Assembly (NCBI RefSeq): GCF_001458115.1
Contig: NZ_CZRP01000012.1
Span: forward strand, 62,001 to 126,000
Length of the DNA stretch: 64,000 nucleotides
Direction: 5' to 3'
From: Gracilibacillus massiliensis
Lineage (GTDB): Bacteria; Bacillota; Bacilli; Bacillales; Amphibacillaceae
The notes beneath the pieces are model-generated. The model was given only the letters and a program-made list of their open reading frames with translations, did not search any database and was not told the origin of the DNA. Of this stretch, positions 1 through 7,988 are shown piece by piece; position 1 is the first letter of the stretch, and each line of letters begins with the position of its first letter. Position numbers and translations under genes: made by a program.

Positions 1-1042
1 AAAAGAAGAGGAAGAAACTAGAGATATTGCGGATCATGCAATAGCGGTGAAGTTGTTATTAGATAAATTAATCTCATTTGGTGTAATTAAGAGTTTAGAT
101 GAAATAGAAGGTATTGGTCATCGTGTTGTGCATGGTGGAGAGAAGTTCAGTGATTCTGTAGTAATTACAGAACAAGTTATCAAAGAGATTGAAGAGGTGT
201 CAGAATTAGCGCCATTACACAATCCCGCGAACTTAACGGGGATTCGTGCTTTTCAAGAGGTACTTCCAAATGTTCCTGCCGTGGCAGTATTTGATACAGC
301 TTTCCACCAAACAATGCCTGAGCAATCATATTTATACAGTTTACCATATGAGTATTATCAAGATTATGGTATACGTAAATATGGTTTTCATGGTACTTCC
401 CATAAATATGTTGCCGAACGTGCATCAGAGTTAATGGGTCTTCCATTAAAACAATTGCGTTTATTATCTTGTCACCTTGGAAATGGTGCCAGTATCGCAG
501 CAATAGAAAATGGAAAATCAATTGACACATCAATGGGCTTTACACCTTTAGCTGGTGTGACAATGGGAACGAGATCTGGAAATATTGATCCGGCACTTAT
601 TCCATATATTATGGAAAAAACCGGTCAAACCGCTTCAGAAGTAATGAATGTTTTAAATAAAAAAAGCGGTATGCTAGCTCTCTCTGGTTTTTCTAGTGAC
701 CTTCGTGATATTCAGGAAAAAGCAATTAGTGGCGATGGACGAGCTGAGCTTGCTTTACAAGTATTTGCTGAACGGATTCATAAATATATCGGTTCCTATG
801 CAGCAAGAATGCATGGAGTAGATGCGATTATATTTACTGCAGGTGTAGGAGAAAACAGTGTAGACATTCGCGAACGTGTCTTGAAAGGACTTGAATTCAT
901 GGGAGTTTATTGGGATCCAAGTTTAAATAATATCCGCGGAAAAGAAACGTTTGTTAATTATCCACACTCACCGGTAAAAGTCATCGTAATTCCGACCAAT
1001 GAGGAAGTTATGATTGCTAGAGATACGGTACGTTTAACATAG
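1..1042 (+). CDS. ackA: Acetate kinase, 5'-truncated by the window edge
   Basis: Acetate kinase interconverts acetyl phosphate + ADP and acetate + ATP in the cytoplasm. The reading frame is open from base 2, so the gene starts outside the window; 346 residues are visible and about 50 N-terminal ones are missing compared with the ~395-residue family length. An internal GTG at base 47 is not a credible start, because the upstream codons already read acetate-kinase-like sequence. Family motifs include [32 protein letters not shown], the [10 protein letters not shown] stretch and the C-terminal FTAGVGENS nucleotide-binding motif. A strong terminator follows at once, so this is the last gene of its transcript. 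Confidence 0.97.
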   Translation, partial: KEEEETRDIADHAIAVKLLLDKLISFGVIKSLDEIEGIGHRVVHGGEKFSDSVVITEQVIKEIEEVSELAPLHNPANLTGIRAFQEVLPNVPAVAVFDTAFHQTMPEQSYLYSLPYEYYQDYGIRKYGFHGTSHKYVAERASELMGLPLKQLRLLSCHLGNGASIAAIENGKSIDTSMGFTPLAGVTMGTRSGNIDPALIPYIMEKTGQTASEVMNVLNKKSGMLALSGFSSDLRDIQEKAISGDGRAELALQVFAERIHKYIGSYAARMHGVDAIIFTAGVGENSVDIRERVLKGLEFMGVYWDPSLNNIRGKETFVNYPHSPVKVIVIPTNEEVMIARDTVRLT

Positions 1043-1052
1043 AATAAAAGAT

Positions 1053-1090
1053 AAAAACCCTGTTTCTAACTCGTTAGAAACAGGGTTTTT
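1053..1090 (+). terminator. Intrinsic terminator of ackA
   Basis: A 13 bp stem (CCCTGTTTCTAAC / GTTAGAAACAGGG) is followed by a T run and begins 15 bases after the ackA stop. Confidence 0.9.
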
Positions 1091-1122
1091 GTAATTAGTA
1101 AAGAAATTATATTAGCATTGTC

Positions 1123-1270
1123 ATGTCTAGCTCCGAGAGCCCAGAAACTAGGCGACTTCACAAATCGCCCTACGATAAGTCATCATCGACTCGCAAGCTC
1201 GCCGTGATTCCTTTATCTCAGTTGATTCGCTCCAGTCGCTACGTTTCTAAACGGGCGCTCTGCGCTTTTC
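1123..1270. repeat. 147-bp intergenic repeat, copy 1
   Basis: This block is closely similar to 44781-44927. It starts ATGTCTAGCTCCGAG and ends GGGCGCTCTGCGCTTTTC. Its ends can pair (GAGNNCCC with GGGCGCTC) and an inner GCGACT pairs with AGTCGC, so it may fold as a long hairpin. It lies just beyond the ackA terminator. It resembles, from memory, a repeat with CTAGCTCC and GCGCTTTTC ends that is common between genes in Bacillaceae. No coding potential was seen. Confidence 0.8.
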
Positions 1271-1278
1271 ATATTATA

Positions 1279-1722
1279 TTAACTTCTAACAACTAACACA
1301 TCAGATTTGGCATATCTGGTAATACTTTCTGATACACTCCCGATTAAAAATCTTTCTACAGCATTCATACCTGTGGCACCACAAATAATAAGGTCTGCTT
1401 CAAACTTTTTAGCTAAATCTTTTGGAATTTTAATTTTGGGTGAGCCAATTTCTACATGAGTTGTAATATCATTTATTCCTCTGTTACGAGCTTTTTCTTT
1501 ATAATCATCAAGTAATGTTTGGGCATAACTCTCAGATCGAGCTGCTAATGTTTGATCATATACTTCTGGAGCAACAGTTGTAATTGTTCTTGTATCAATG
1601 ACATGTGCTAAAAACATTTTAGCATCATTTCGCAGTACAATATCTACTGCTTTTTTAAAAGCTAGTTCTGAAGCATCAGAACCATCCACTGCTACTAATA
1701 TTCGATCATATTCAAAAGTCAT
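1279..1722 (-). CDS. Universal stress protein (UspA family)
   Basis: This 147-residue cytoplasmic protein has a single Usp domain. It starts MTFEYDRILVAVDGS, with the usual N-terminal strand and DGS, and carries the ATP-binding signature G-2X-G-9X-G-S in CGATGMNAVERFLIGS, so it probably binds ATP. An upstream extension to 1830 is open, but the start at 1722 is preferred because AAAGGGG sits 9-10 bases before that ATG and Usp homology begins there. It is transcribed divergently from the SDR gene, and the 414-base gap between them holds a 21-bp phased array. Its partner or signal cannot be told from sequence. Confidence 0.92.
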   Translation of the reverse strand: MTFEYDRILVAVDGSDASELAFKKAVDIVLRNDAKMFLAHVIDTRTITTVAPEVYDQTLAARSESYAQTLLDDYKEKARNRGINDITTHVEIGSPKIKIPKDLAKKFEADLIICGATGMNAVERFLIGSVSESITRYAKSDVLVVRS

Positions 1723-1899
1723 CTCGAAATCCCCTTTCGTTTCTATAAGATTATTATAACATGTATCCGCTTTCTTTTGAAAGAATGAATAAATGTTTCT
1801 TACTCTACATATACCACTAATAGCGCTCATTAAAACAATCTTCAGAGAAAAACAATAATTTTGAACGAGTGCTTTTTTGAAAAGGATTTCTTTTTTCTT

Positions 1900-1967
1900 C
1901 GCGGGATATGTAATGTTGTAGACGGGATAATTGGTTGTCTTAACGGGATAAGTCTTTATATCCTGTC
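1900..1967. repeat. 21-bp phased palindromic array, copy 1
   Basis: CGGGATA-type motifs start at 1901, 1922 and 1943, exactly 21 bp apart, and are followed by an inverted copy (TCCTGT) at 1961. The distance from the last forward to the first inverted motif is 18 bp, as in the arrays at 22010 and 54357. It lies between the divergent Usp and SDR genes. The rest of 1723-2136 is AT-rich promoter-like sequence, including TATAAT-like boxes near 2041 and 2088. Confidence 0.8.
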
Positions 1968-2136
1968 AAGCATGCCAATGTTTAAGCTAAATTTGTCACA
2001 AGTTTAGTTTCACTGATCGAAATAGAATTTTATCACTAAATTATAATGAATCTACATAGTCATTTATAGAAAAATTTACTATAATAATGTAACATGGGAT
2101 ATGTAGTGTAGTTTGTAGGTTGGAGGAGGAAAATAC

Positions 2137-2892
2137 ATGGGTCACGCCTTTATTACGGCAGGAACAAAAGGCCTTGGATTAAAAGTTACAGAAGGTTTTA
2201 TTAAAAAAGGGCATGCCGTCTCGGTCACCTACTTTAGAGACAATGATCGTGCCAAACAATTACAACAGCGATTCCCGGAAGCATCGATTGAAATTATCCA
2301 AGTTGATGTTTGTAATAAAAAAGACTTAACAAACGCTGTAACTAAAGCCGTAAAAAAGTTTGGATCGATCGACTATTTAATCAATAACGCAGGACCATTT
2401 ATTTTTGAAAGAAAAAAACTTACAGATCATACAGATGAAGAATGGGATCAAATGATTAGAGGTAATTTAGATGCTGTTTTTCATTTATTAAAACTCACCA
2501 TTCCCAATATGCGCAAAAATCGATTTGGGCGAATTGTTAACTATGGCTTTCAAAGCGCAAATACTGCTGCTGGATGGGTTAACCGTGCTGCGTTTTCAGC
2601 TGCAAAAGTTGGACTAGTTTCCTTAACCAAGTCGATTGCCTATGAAGAAGCTGAAAATGGAATTACATCTAATATGGTTTGTCCAGGTGATATTACGGGG
2701 GATATGAAAGAATCGTCTATTGACAAGAGCAGAGAGGTAGAGGACCCCTATACACCGATTGGCCGTTCTGGCACAGGAGAAGATATAGCTCGAACTGTAC
2801 TATTTTTCTGCGATGATGACTCAGATATGGTTACCGGAACAGTAGTAGATATTAATGGGGGATTAGATGTGATCCATCAACATCGAAAATAA
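2137..2892 (+). CDS. SDR-family oxidoreductase-like protein (YtkK-like)
   Basis: A 251-residue short-chain dehydrogenase/reductase with a Rossmann fold. The cofactor glycine motif reads GTKGLGL near residue 9 and NNAG is present near residue 84. The catalytic Y-x-x-x-K motif reads F-S-A-A-K, with Phe153 in place of Tyr and Lys157 kept, and the usual catalytic Ser region reads NYGFQSAN rather than NISS. Redox activity is therefore doubtful. In B. subtilis ytkK lies beside ytkL; here a five-gene module separates the two. GGAGGAGG sits 8 bases before the ATG. The substrate is unknown. Confidence 0.88.
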   Translation: MGHAFITAGTKGLGLKVTEGFIKKGHAVSVTYFRDNDRAKQLQQRFPEASIEIIQVDVCNKKDLTNAVTKAVKKFGSIDYLINNAGPFIFERKKLTDHTDEEWDQMIRGNLDAVFHLLKLTIPNMRKNRFGRIVNYGFQSANTAAGWVNRAAFSAAKVGLVSLTKSIAYEEAENGITSNMVCPGDITGDMKESSIDKSREVEDPYTPIGRSGTGEDIARTVLFFCDDDSDMVTGTVVDINGGLDVIHQHRK

Positions 2893-2913
2893 TTGAATTT
2901 TTTTTTGAAATAC

Positions 2914-2939
2914 TGAAACCTTTTTAGAAACAAATCGTA
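2914..2939 (+). promoter_or_regulatory. Sigma-W (ECF) promoter of the PspA module
   Basis: TGAAAC at 2914-2919 and CGTA at 2936-2939 are separated by exactly 16 bases, matching the sigma-W consensus. The -10 lies about 45 bases before the DUF4178 gene. pspA is a known sigma-W target in B. subtilis. Confidence 0.85.
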
Positions 2940-2983
2940 CATATTAGTAACAACCCATTAAGTAATGAAATGAGGTGCACCAA

Positions 2984-3493
2984 ATGGGTTTCTTTTCGAA
3001 ATTATTTGGCAAAAAAGAAGAGAAAGCAACTGTAAATAAAAGGGATTTGCTTTCGGTAGAAGTGGGGGATATTATTGAATATGATTTAGCGGACTATGAA
3101 GTTGTAGGGAAAATTACTTATAAAGAAGGTAACTATAAATGGTACAGTTATCAACTACTTGGTGAGGATAAAACCATTTGGTTAGCCGCTGAGATGGATG
3201 ATGATTTAGAGCTAGGAATTTATGAAAAAATTCAGTTGCCTGTAGCAAATGATTTTCCTAAAGAGATTGTATTTGATAACAAAACCTATTCTCTAGATGA
3301 AAGTGGTCAAGCTCAAGTTACTGGTGAAGGAAGAAGTAGTTCTTTAACAGGACAACGGATTCGCTATGCAGAGTACTGTGATCATGATGAAGTTTCTTTT
3401 ATCAGTGTGGAAGAATGGGATAGTGATGTGGAAGCAAGTATTGGCTATTCGATTGAGTCCTATGAAATAAAAATAATTGCTGGTTCAATGTAA
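2984..3493 (+). CDS. DUF4178 domain protein, first gene of the PspA module
   Basis: A 169-residue soluble acidic protein starting MGFFSKLFGKKEE and containing one DUF4178-type beta-rich domain (about residues 25-160; motifs YKWYSYQLLGED and IRYAEYCDHDE). The function of the family is unknown. Known gene neighbourhoods link it to PspA, DUF350 and spermidine-synthase-like proteins, as here. An in-frame GTG at 2975 is rejected because GAGGTG at 2972-2977 is the ribosome binding site for the ATG at 2984. It follows a sigma-W promoter, and pspA begins 22 bases after its stop, so the two are probably co-transcribed. Confidence 0.8.
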   Translation: MGFFSKLFGKKEEKATVNKRDLLSVEVGDIIEYDLADYEVVGKITYKEGNYKWYSYQLLGEDKTIWLAAEMDDDLELGIYEKIQLPVANDFPKEIVFDNKTYSLDESGQAQVTGEGRSSSLTGQRIRYAEYCDHDEVSFISVEEWDSDVEASIGYSIESYEIKIIAGSM

Positions 3494-3514
3494 ATATTTG
3501 AAGGAGGAAAAATA

Positions 3515-4183
3515 ATGTTTCAATTTTTTAAACGTGTTAAAACAGTAGTAGGTTCAGAGTTAAATTCAATGTTAGATAAGGCGGAAGATCCAGTTAAAAT
3601 GCTAGATCAATTTATGCGTGACATGGAATCTGATATTCGTGAGGTAGAATCCGCAGTTGCTAAACAAATCGCTAACGAAAAAATGTTAAAAAGAAAAGCA
3701 GATGATGCTCAAGCATTAGTAGAGAAACGTCAAGCTCAAGCTGAAAAGGCGATTGAAGCGGGTAACGAGGATTTAGCACGCCGCGCTTTAGAAGATAAAA
3801 AAGATCAAGAATCTCAAGCGAATACTTTAAATGAATCATGGGAACGTGCTAGAAAAGATGCAGATCAGCTAAGAGAAAAATTAGATGAAATGAAAAAAGA
3901 ATACCAACAAATGCAATTGAAGAAAGATTCTTTAAAGGCAAGAGCAGAATCTGCCAAAACTCGTACGAAAATGAATCGCACGATGTCTTCTATTGGTAAT
4001 GATGATTCTAAACGAGGATTCGAGCGAATGGAAGAAAAAGTAATGCAATTTGAAGCAGAAGCAGAAACGAGTGAAGATATGTCTTCTGCAAGTAAATCCC
4101 TTGATGATGAATTTGAAGAATTGGGAAATAGTGATGTAGATGACGAGTTAGCAGCATTAAAAAAGAAATTAGGAAAAGAGTAA
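3515..4183 (+). CDS. pspA: Phage shock protein A homologue (PspA/IM30)
   Basis: A 222-residue member of the PspA/Vipp1 (bacterial ESCRT-III-like) family. It binds and stabilises stressed membranes by polymerising on their inner face. The N-terminal amphipathic segment (MFQFFKRVKTVVGSELNSML) is followed by the family's KAEDPVKMLDQF motif and then a long charged helical coiled coil to about residue 180, with an acidic tail. The length matches the family. AGGAGG is well placed before the ATG. It is the second gene behind the sigma-W promoter at 2914, consistent with PspA as a sigma-W target in B. subtilis. Confidence 0.95.
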   Translation: MFQFFKRVKTVVGSELNSMLDKAEDPVKMLDQFMRDMESDIREVESAVAKQIANEKMLKRKADDAQALVEKRQAQAEKAIEAGNEDLARRALEDKKDQESQANTLNESWERARKDADQLREKLDEMKKEYQQMQLKKDSLKARAESAKTRTKMNRTMSSIGNDDSKRGFERMEEKVMQFEAEAETSEDMSSASKSLDDEFEELGNSDVDDELAALKKKLGKE

Positions 4184-4199
4184 TAATAACAACAAAGAA

Positions 4200-4232
4200 G
4201 GGACCTAAGGTGAGACTTTAGGTTCTTTCTAC
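4200..4232 (+). terminator. Possible weak terminator or attenuator after pspA
   Basis: ACCTAAG and CTTTAGGT can pair and are followed by a broken T stretch. It may lower expression of the downstream lipoprotein gene relative to pspA. Confidence 0.45.
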
Positions 4233-4270
4233 AGTTTGAAAGTTACAGTGGTCTGGGAGGTGATCGAGAA

Positions 4271-4927
4271 GTGAAAAAAACAATGGTAATAAGTGTTTTA
4301 ATGTTGTTAACAATTATCCTCGCTGGTTGTGGTTCTGATAATGTGTCTATATTTGATGAATCTAGTGCAGTTGTACAAGAAGATCTTGAAGTAGCAGAAT
4401 CAAAAGATGACATAATAAATAAGTTAAAAAGTGCCGATAATAGAGATGTTGAGACGTTAATTTCCAATAATTTTCCATTCGTTGACTCTGTTGTAGGAGA
4501 AGATACAACCGCGAATGTATACGGTACATTGCAATTTGAAGTAGAAGAATTAGCAGGCATATTAGCTGATGTGAAGCAACCAGATGAAATCTCTGATTAT
4601 AAAGACGGACAACAGATTCTTGTTTATCCTGGCTTTTTTGTTGTCTTAAAGGATAGTGAAGATATCGACAATGCAACGTTCATTGAAGTAGCCAGTGAGC
4701 AGTTTGTTCGAAATAATTATTCACCTAATTTTTTAACTACATATTTTGCAATTAGAATGCTCGATGGTATCTTCGGAAATAATTGGGTATCGAGTCGCAG
4801 AAATCATTGTAGCAAAAGTGATTGTTATGGCGGATATTCCACATCCCGAAGCTATAATAAAGGTGGCGTAACAAAAAACAGAGGACTGGGCACATTCCGT
4901 GGCGGTGGCCCAAGTTCGGGAAAATAA
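4271..4927 (+). CDS. DUF4247 lipoprotein
   Basis: A 218-residue exported lipoprotein. It has a lipoprotein signal peptide with the lipobox LAGC, so Cys19 should be lipid-modified and the mature protein anchored outside the membrane. The body (residues 40-170) has the DUF4247-type content, including a conserved RNNYSPNFL-like segment, and the last 40 residues are rich in Gly, Ser and Arg and probably disordered. The molecular role is unknown. It lies between pspA and the DUF350 gene in the sigma-W module, placing an outer-face component next to PspA on the inner face. The start is GTG at 4271 behind GGGAGGTGATC. Confidence 0.8.
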   Translation: MKKTMVISVLMLLTIILAGCGSDNVSIFDESSAVVQEDLEVAESKDDIINKLKSADNRDVETLISNNFPFVDSVVGEDTTANVYGTLQFEVEELAGILADVKQPDEISDYKDGQQILVYPGFFVVLKDSEDIDNATFIEVASEQFVRNNYSPNFLTTYFAIRMLDGIFGNNWVSSRRNHCSKSDCYGGYSTSRSYNKGGVTKNRGLGTFRGGGPSSGK

Positions 4928-4947
4928 TCTAAAGAGGAGAGTTGAAT

Positions 4948-5343
4948 ATGGAACCATTTATTTCTACATTTATTTATTTTGTAGTATCAATTATTATTGT
5001 CATTATAGGTTTAACGATTTTTGAGTGGTTAACAACGAAATACAAAGATTGGGATCAAGTCAAAGGTGGTAATCAAGCCATAGCGTTGTCGATTGCTGGT
5101 AAAATAATCGGTATCTGCATTATTCTAGCTTTTGCTATTTATCACAGTATCGATGTAGTAGAAACCTTAATATGGGGGGCTTACGGTGTTGTTTTACAAT
5201 TAATAGCATACCTGATTTTTGAAGGGTTAACACGTAAGTTTTCAGTGGAAGAGCAATTAAAAGAAAACAATATCGCAGTAGGAATTATTTCCTTTGGTGT
5301 TTCTGTTGGTTTAGCGTTTGTTATAGGTGCATCGATCACATAA
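4948..5343 (+). CDS. DUF350 membrane protein
   Basis: A 131-residue integral membrane protein with four predicted transmembrane helices, in the arrangement of the DUF350 (YjfL-like) family. The start at 4948 is chosen over TTG 4942 because AGAGGAGA lies 8 bases before it. DUF350 genes recur beside PspA and spermidine-synthase-like genes; transport or scaffolding roles have been suggested but are not proven. It is 20 bases after the lipoprotein gene and is followed by a terminator-like hairpin before the aminopropyltransferase gene. Confidence 0.82.
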   Translation: MEPFISTFIYFVVSIIIVIIGLTIFEWLTTKYKDWDQVKGGNQAIALSIAGKIIGICIILAFAIYHSIDVVETLIWGAYGVVLQLIAYLIFEGLTRKFSVEEQLKENNIAVGIISFGVSVGLAFVIGASIT

Positions 5344-5348
5344 GATAG

Positions 5349-5386
5349 TAAGCCTGGCCGTTCATGTATTAGGTCAGGCTTTTCAA
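5349..5386 (+). terminator. Hairpin between DUF350 and aminopropyltransferase genes
   Basis: AGCCTGGCC pairs with GGTCAGGCT and is followed by TTTT. The T run is short, so read-through into the next gene of the module is likely. Confidence 0.6.
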
Positions 5387-5415
5387 ATTAGCACATAAAT
5401 GATGGAGTGGCAAAA

Positions 5416-6966
5416 ATGGAAGAAAACAAGATAAGACAAAGTCATTTTATATATTGGGCATCAGGTATTGTATCTATTTGTGGTATTATTTTTGAAGTGT
5501 TGTTTGGCGCGCTCGGATCTTATATATTGGGTGATGGTGTGAAGCAATACACACTAACGATTTCGTTATTTTTAACTGGCATGGGAATAGGTGCAAGTCT
5601 GAGCGAAAAGGTCACAAAAAATCTTGTATTATCGTTTATTTATATCGAATTTTTTGTAGCATTAATTGGTGGTTTTTCAAGTTTTCTAATGTTTGGTGCC
5701 ACTGCTTTTTTCTCGTCTGGTACGGATGCGCTTTTCCTTTATTCGATAACATTGATTGTTGGTGCGCTAACGGGTGTAGAGTTGCCAATATTAATTCGAA
5801 AAGCAAATCAGATAGGTGTTACCTTGCAAAAAAGTACGGCAAGAGTATTATTCTCTGATTATGCAGGTGGATTGATAGGTGGTTTGCTTTTTGTATTTTT
5901 ATTGAGACCACAACTAGGTATGGTTAAAAGTGCATTTTTAGTAGGATTAATTAATTTAATGGTTGCACTGGTAGTTCTCTATTTATTTCGAAAAGAATTA
6001 GTAAAAAAAGGGGTACATGCAATAGTCGGTGGAGTAATTGCTTTACTTCTAATTGGCGGTCTGTTTTTTGGTGAATCGATAGCTCTCACATTTGAACAAA
6101 AAATCTATAAAGATCCAATTATTCATTTAGAAGAGAGTAAGTATCAGAAAATTGTAGTTACCAAACAGGATCAGGATATTCGTCTTTATTTAGACGGAGC
6201 CTTACAGTTAAGTTCGATAGATGAACATCGTTATCATGAAGTGTTAGTTCATCCGACCGTTGCCAATACGGAATCACCAGAAAAGGTATTAGTATTAGGT
6301 GGTGGAGATGGACTAGTTGTTAGAGAATTGTTGAAGTATTCTGAAGTAAAACAAATAAATTTAGTTGATTTAGACCCAGCAGTTGTAGAGTTAGCTAATA
6401 CCAATCCCCACCTTCGTGCACTAAATGAAGGTGCTTTAGAAGACCAACGGGTAAACATTGTTCATCAAGATGCATTTCAATACCTAGAGAATAGTCAAGA
6501 TTGGTTTGATGTTATTATCGTAGATTTACCAGATCCTAATAATGAAAGTTTAAATAAATTATATACCAAAGAGTTTTATTCGCTTGTCCGGAATCATTTG
6601 AATCCATCAGGAACCGCTATGGTACAAGCTACAAGTCCAGTTTTCGCAAGAGAAGTATACTGGACAATTTCTAATACGATTTCAGAAACAGATCTACATG
6701 TTGAAAATCTTCATGTCGATGTGCCAAGCTTTGGTAATTGGGGATTTGTGATGGCGAGTAGAGAATCGATAGATTTAGAGAGGTTAGAAATTGTAGTAGA
6801 AACGAATTATTTAGAACAAGAGATACTACATAGCTTAACAACTTTTGGAAAAGATGAAGATCAAAATATCCTTGATAGAAATGGTAATCCAAAAGAACTG
6901 GGTGTTAATACTTTAATTGACCCTATTCTAATTCCATTATATGAAAAGTCATGGGAATATTATTAA
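5416..6966 (+). CDS. Membrane-anchored spermidine-synthase-like aminopropyltransferase
   Basis: A 516-residue fusion-type protein. Residues 1 to ~215 contain about six or seven transmembrane helices, and residues ~220-480 are a spermidine synthase (Rossmann methyltransferase-like) domain. Seen in the domain: the active-site loop DGALQLSSIDEHRYHEVLVHP region, the GGGDG nucleotide motif at 295-299, VDLDP, and the D-L-P-D-P catalytic motif at 370-374. These support transfer of an aminopropyl or similar group at the membrane surface, but the acceptor is unknown. Membrane-anchored versions occur with DUF350 and PspA genes. A soluble SpeD that could supply decarboxylated SAM is encoded at 37.1 kb. 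ATG 5416 is chosen because GGAG lies 8 bases before it. Confidence 0.85.
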   Translation: MEENKIRQSHFIYWASGIVSICGIIFEVLFGALGSYILGDGVKQYTLTISLFLTGMGIGASLSEKVTKNLVLSFIYIEFFVALIGGFSSFLMFGATAFFSSGTDALFLYSITLIVGALTGVELPILIRKANQIGVTLQKSTARVLFSDYAGGLIGGLLFVFLLRPQLGMVKSAFLVGLINLMVALVVLYLFRKELVKKGVHAIVGGVIALLLIGGLFFGESIALTFEQKIYKDPIIHLEESKYQKIVVTKQDQDIRLYLDGALQLSSIDEHRYHEVLVHPTVANTESPEKVLVLGGGDGLVVRELLKYSEVKQINLVDLDPAVVELANTNPHLRALNEGALEDQRVNIVHQDAFQYLENSQDWFDVIIVDLPDPNNESLNKLYTKEFYSLVRNHLNPSGTAMVQATSPVFAREVYWTISNTISETDLHVENLHVDVPSFGNWGFVMASRESIDLERLEIVVETNYLEQEILHSLTTFGKDEDQNILDRNGNPKELGVNTLIDPILIPLYEKSWEYY

Positions 6967-6980
6967 TTTCAAGTTTTAGA

Positions 6981-7031
6981 TAGCACTCCTGAAGGGTAAA
7001 ACTGTACTAGAACATTTTAAAAGGAGTGCTA
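6981..7031 (+). promoter_or_regulatory. Inverted repeat that would bury the ytkL ribosome binding site
   Basis: TAGCACTCCT (6981-6990) and AGGAGTGCTA (7022-7031) are perfect 10-base complements, and the second arm is the ytkL Shine-Dalgarno sequence. It is followed by A residues, not T, so it is not a terminator on this strand. Confidence 0.65.
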
Positions 7032-7036
7032 AAAAA

Positions 7037-7717
7037 ATGAAAGTATCTTTTCATGGACAATCATGTGTAAAAGTTCAAACCAAACAACATACGATATTGA
7101 TCGATCCTTTCATATCAGGTAACCCGATGAGCGATTTAGATCCAGATGCTCAAGAACCAGATGTGATTCTGTTAACTCATGGTCATAATGATCATGTTGG
7201 AGATACAATAAGTATTGCAAAACGAACAAATTGTTTAGTAGTCGCTCCCAATGAATTAGCTGTTTATTTAGAATCTCGCGGTTTAAATACACACCCGATG
7301 CATATAGGAGGAGCGCACCAATTTGATTTTGGTAAGGTGAAATTCACCCCTGCTTTTCATGGTTCGATGTTTGAGGATGAAGACGGCAACAAAATATATG
7401 GTGGTATGCCTGGAGGAATTCTTCTTTACGCTGAAGGAAACACAATTTATCATGCAGGAGATACTGCTCTATTCTCTGATTTGAAACTAATTGGTGATCT
7501 CAATGAGATTGATCTTGCCTTTTTACCAATTGGTGATAATTTTACTATGGGACCAGATGATGCATTAATTGCAGCGGATTGGGTACAAGCTAAACGAATC
7601 GTGCCTATGCATTATAATACTTTCCCATTAATCGAACAAGATGGTGAGGCATTTAGCCAACAAGTAAAAACAGGCGAAGGAATAGAATTAAAACCAGGCG
7701 AAGTCGTAACCATTTAA
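7037..7717 (+). CDS. ytkL: Metallo-beta-lactamase-fold hydrolase YtkL (UPF0173)
   Basis: A 226-residue cytoplasmic protein of the UPF0173 metal-dependent hydrolase family. The metal-binding motif H-x-H-x-D-H is at residues 48-53 (HGHNDH), with further ligands in the AFHGS, HAGDT and MHYNTFP segments, so two metal ions are probably bound. The substrate is unknown; the nearest fold relatives include RNase Z-like and lactonase-like enzymes. The ribosome binding site AAGGAGTG lies 7 bases before the ATG and inside a perfect 10-bp inverted repeat. It is followed by its own terminator. Confidence 0.92.
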   Translation: MKVSFHGQSCVKVQTKQHTILIDPFISGNPMSDLDPDAQEPDVILLTHGHNDHVGDTISIAKRTNCLVVAPNELAVYLESRGLNTHPMHIGGAHQFDFGKVKFTPAFHGSMFEDEDGNKIYGGMPGGILLYAEGNTIYHAGDTALFSDLKLIGDLNEIDLAFLPIGDNFTMGPDDALIAADWVQAKRIVPMHYNTFPLIEQDGEAFSQQVKTGEGIELKPGEVVTI

Positions 7718-7725
7718 AGAATGCA

Positions 7726-7762
7726 GAGGTCAAAGCGAAATGCTTTGGCCTTATCTTTTTTA
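7726..7762 (+). terminator. Terminator of ytkL
   Basis: AGGTCAAAGC pairs with GCTTTGGCCT and is followed by a T-rich stretch. Confidence 0.8.
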
Positions 7763-7988
7763 TCAACAAAATATTGCCAATACCCTATCAGTAGATTACA
7801 CATCAATATTCTAATCCTTTTTTATTGATACAGTTCTCATTTTTGCAATAAAACAGTATTGGATATAATTTAGAAGGGTACAATTAATACATATTATCAC
7901 AAGAAAAAATTGAATATTATAATAATGAACTGTATAATAAAATTAGATGATAAATTACTAGTACAGATGAAAGAATGGTGAGCTACTA

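Noticed and set aside
1723-1830. N-terminal extension of the universal stress protein
   Set aside because: Usp homology starts at MTFEYDRILVAVDGS and a good ribosome binding site precedes 1722.
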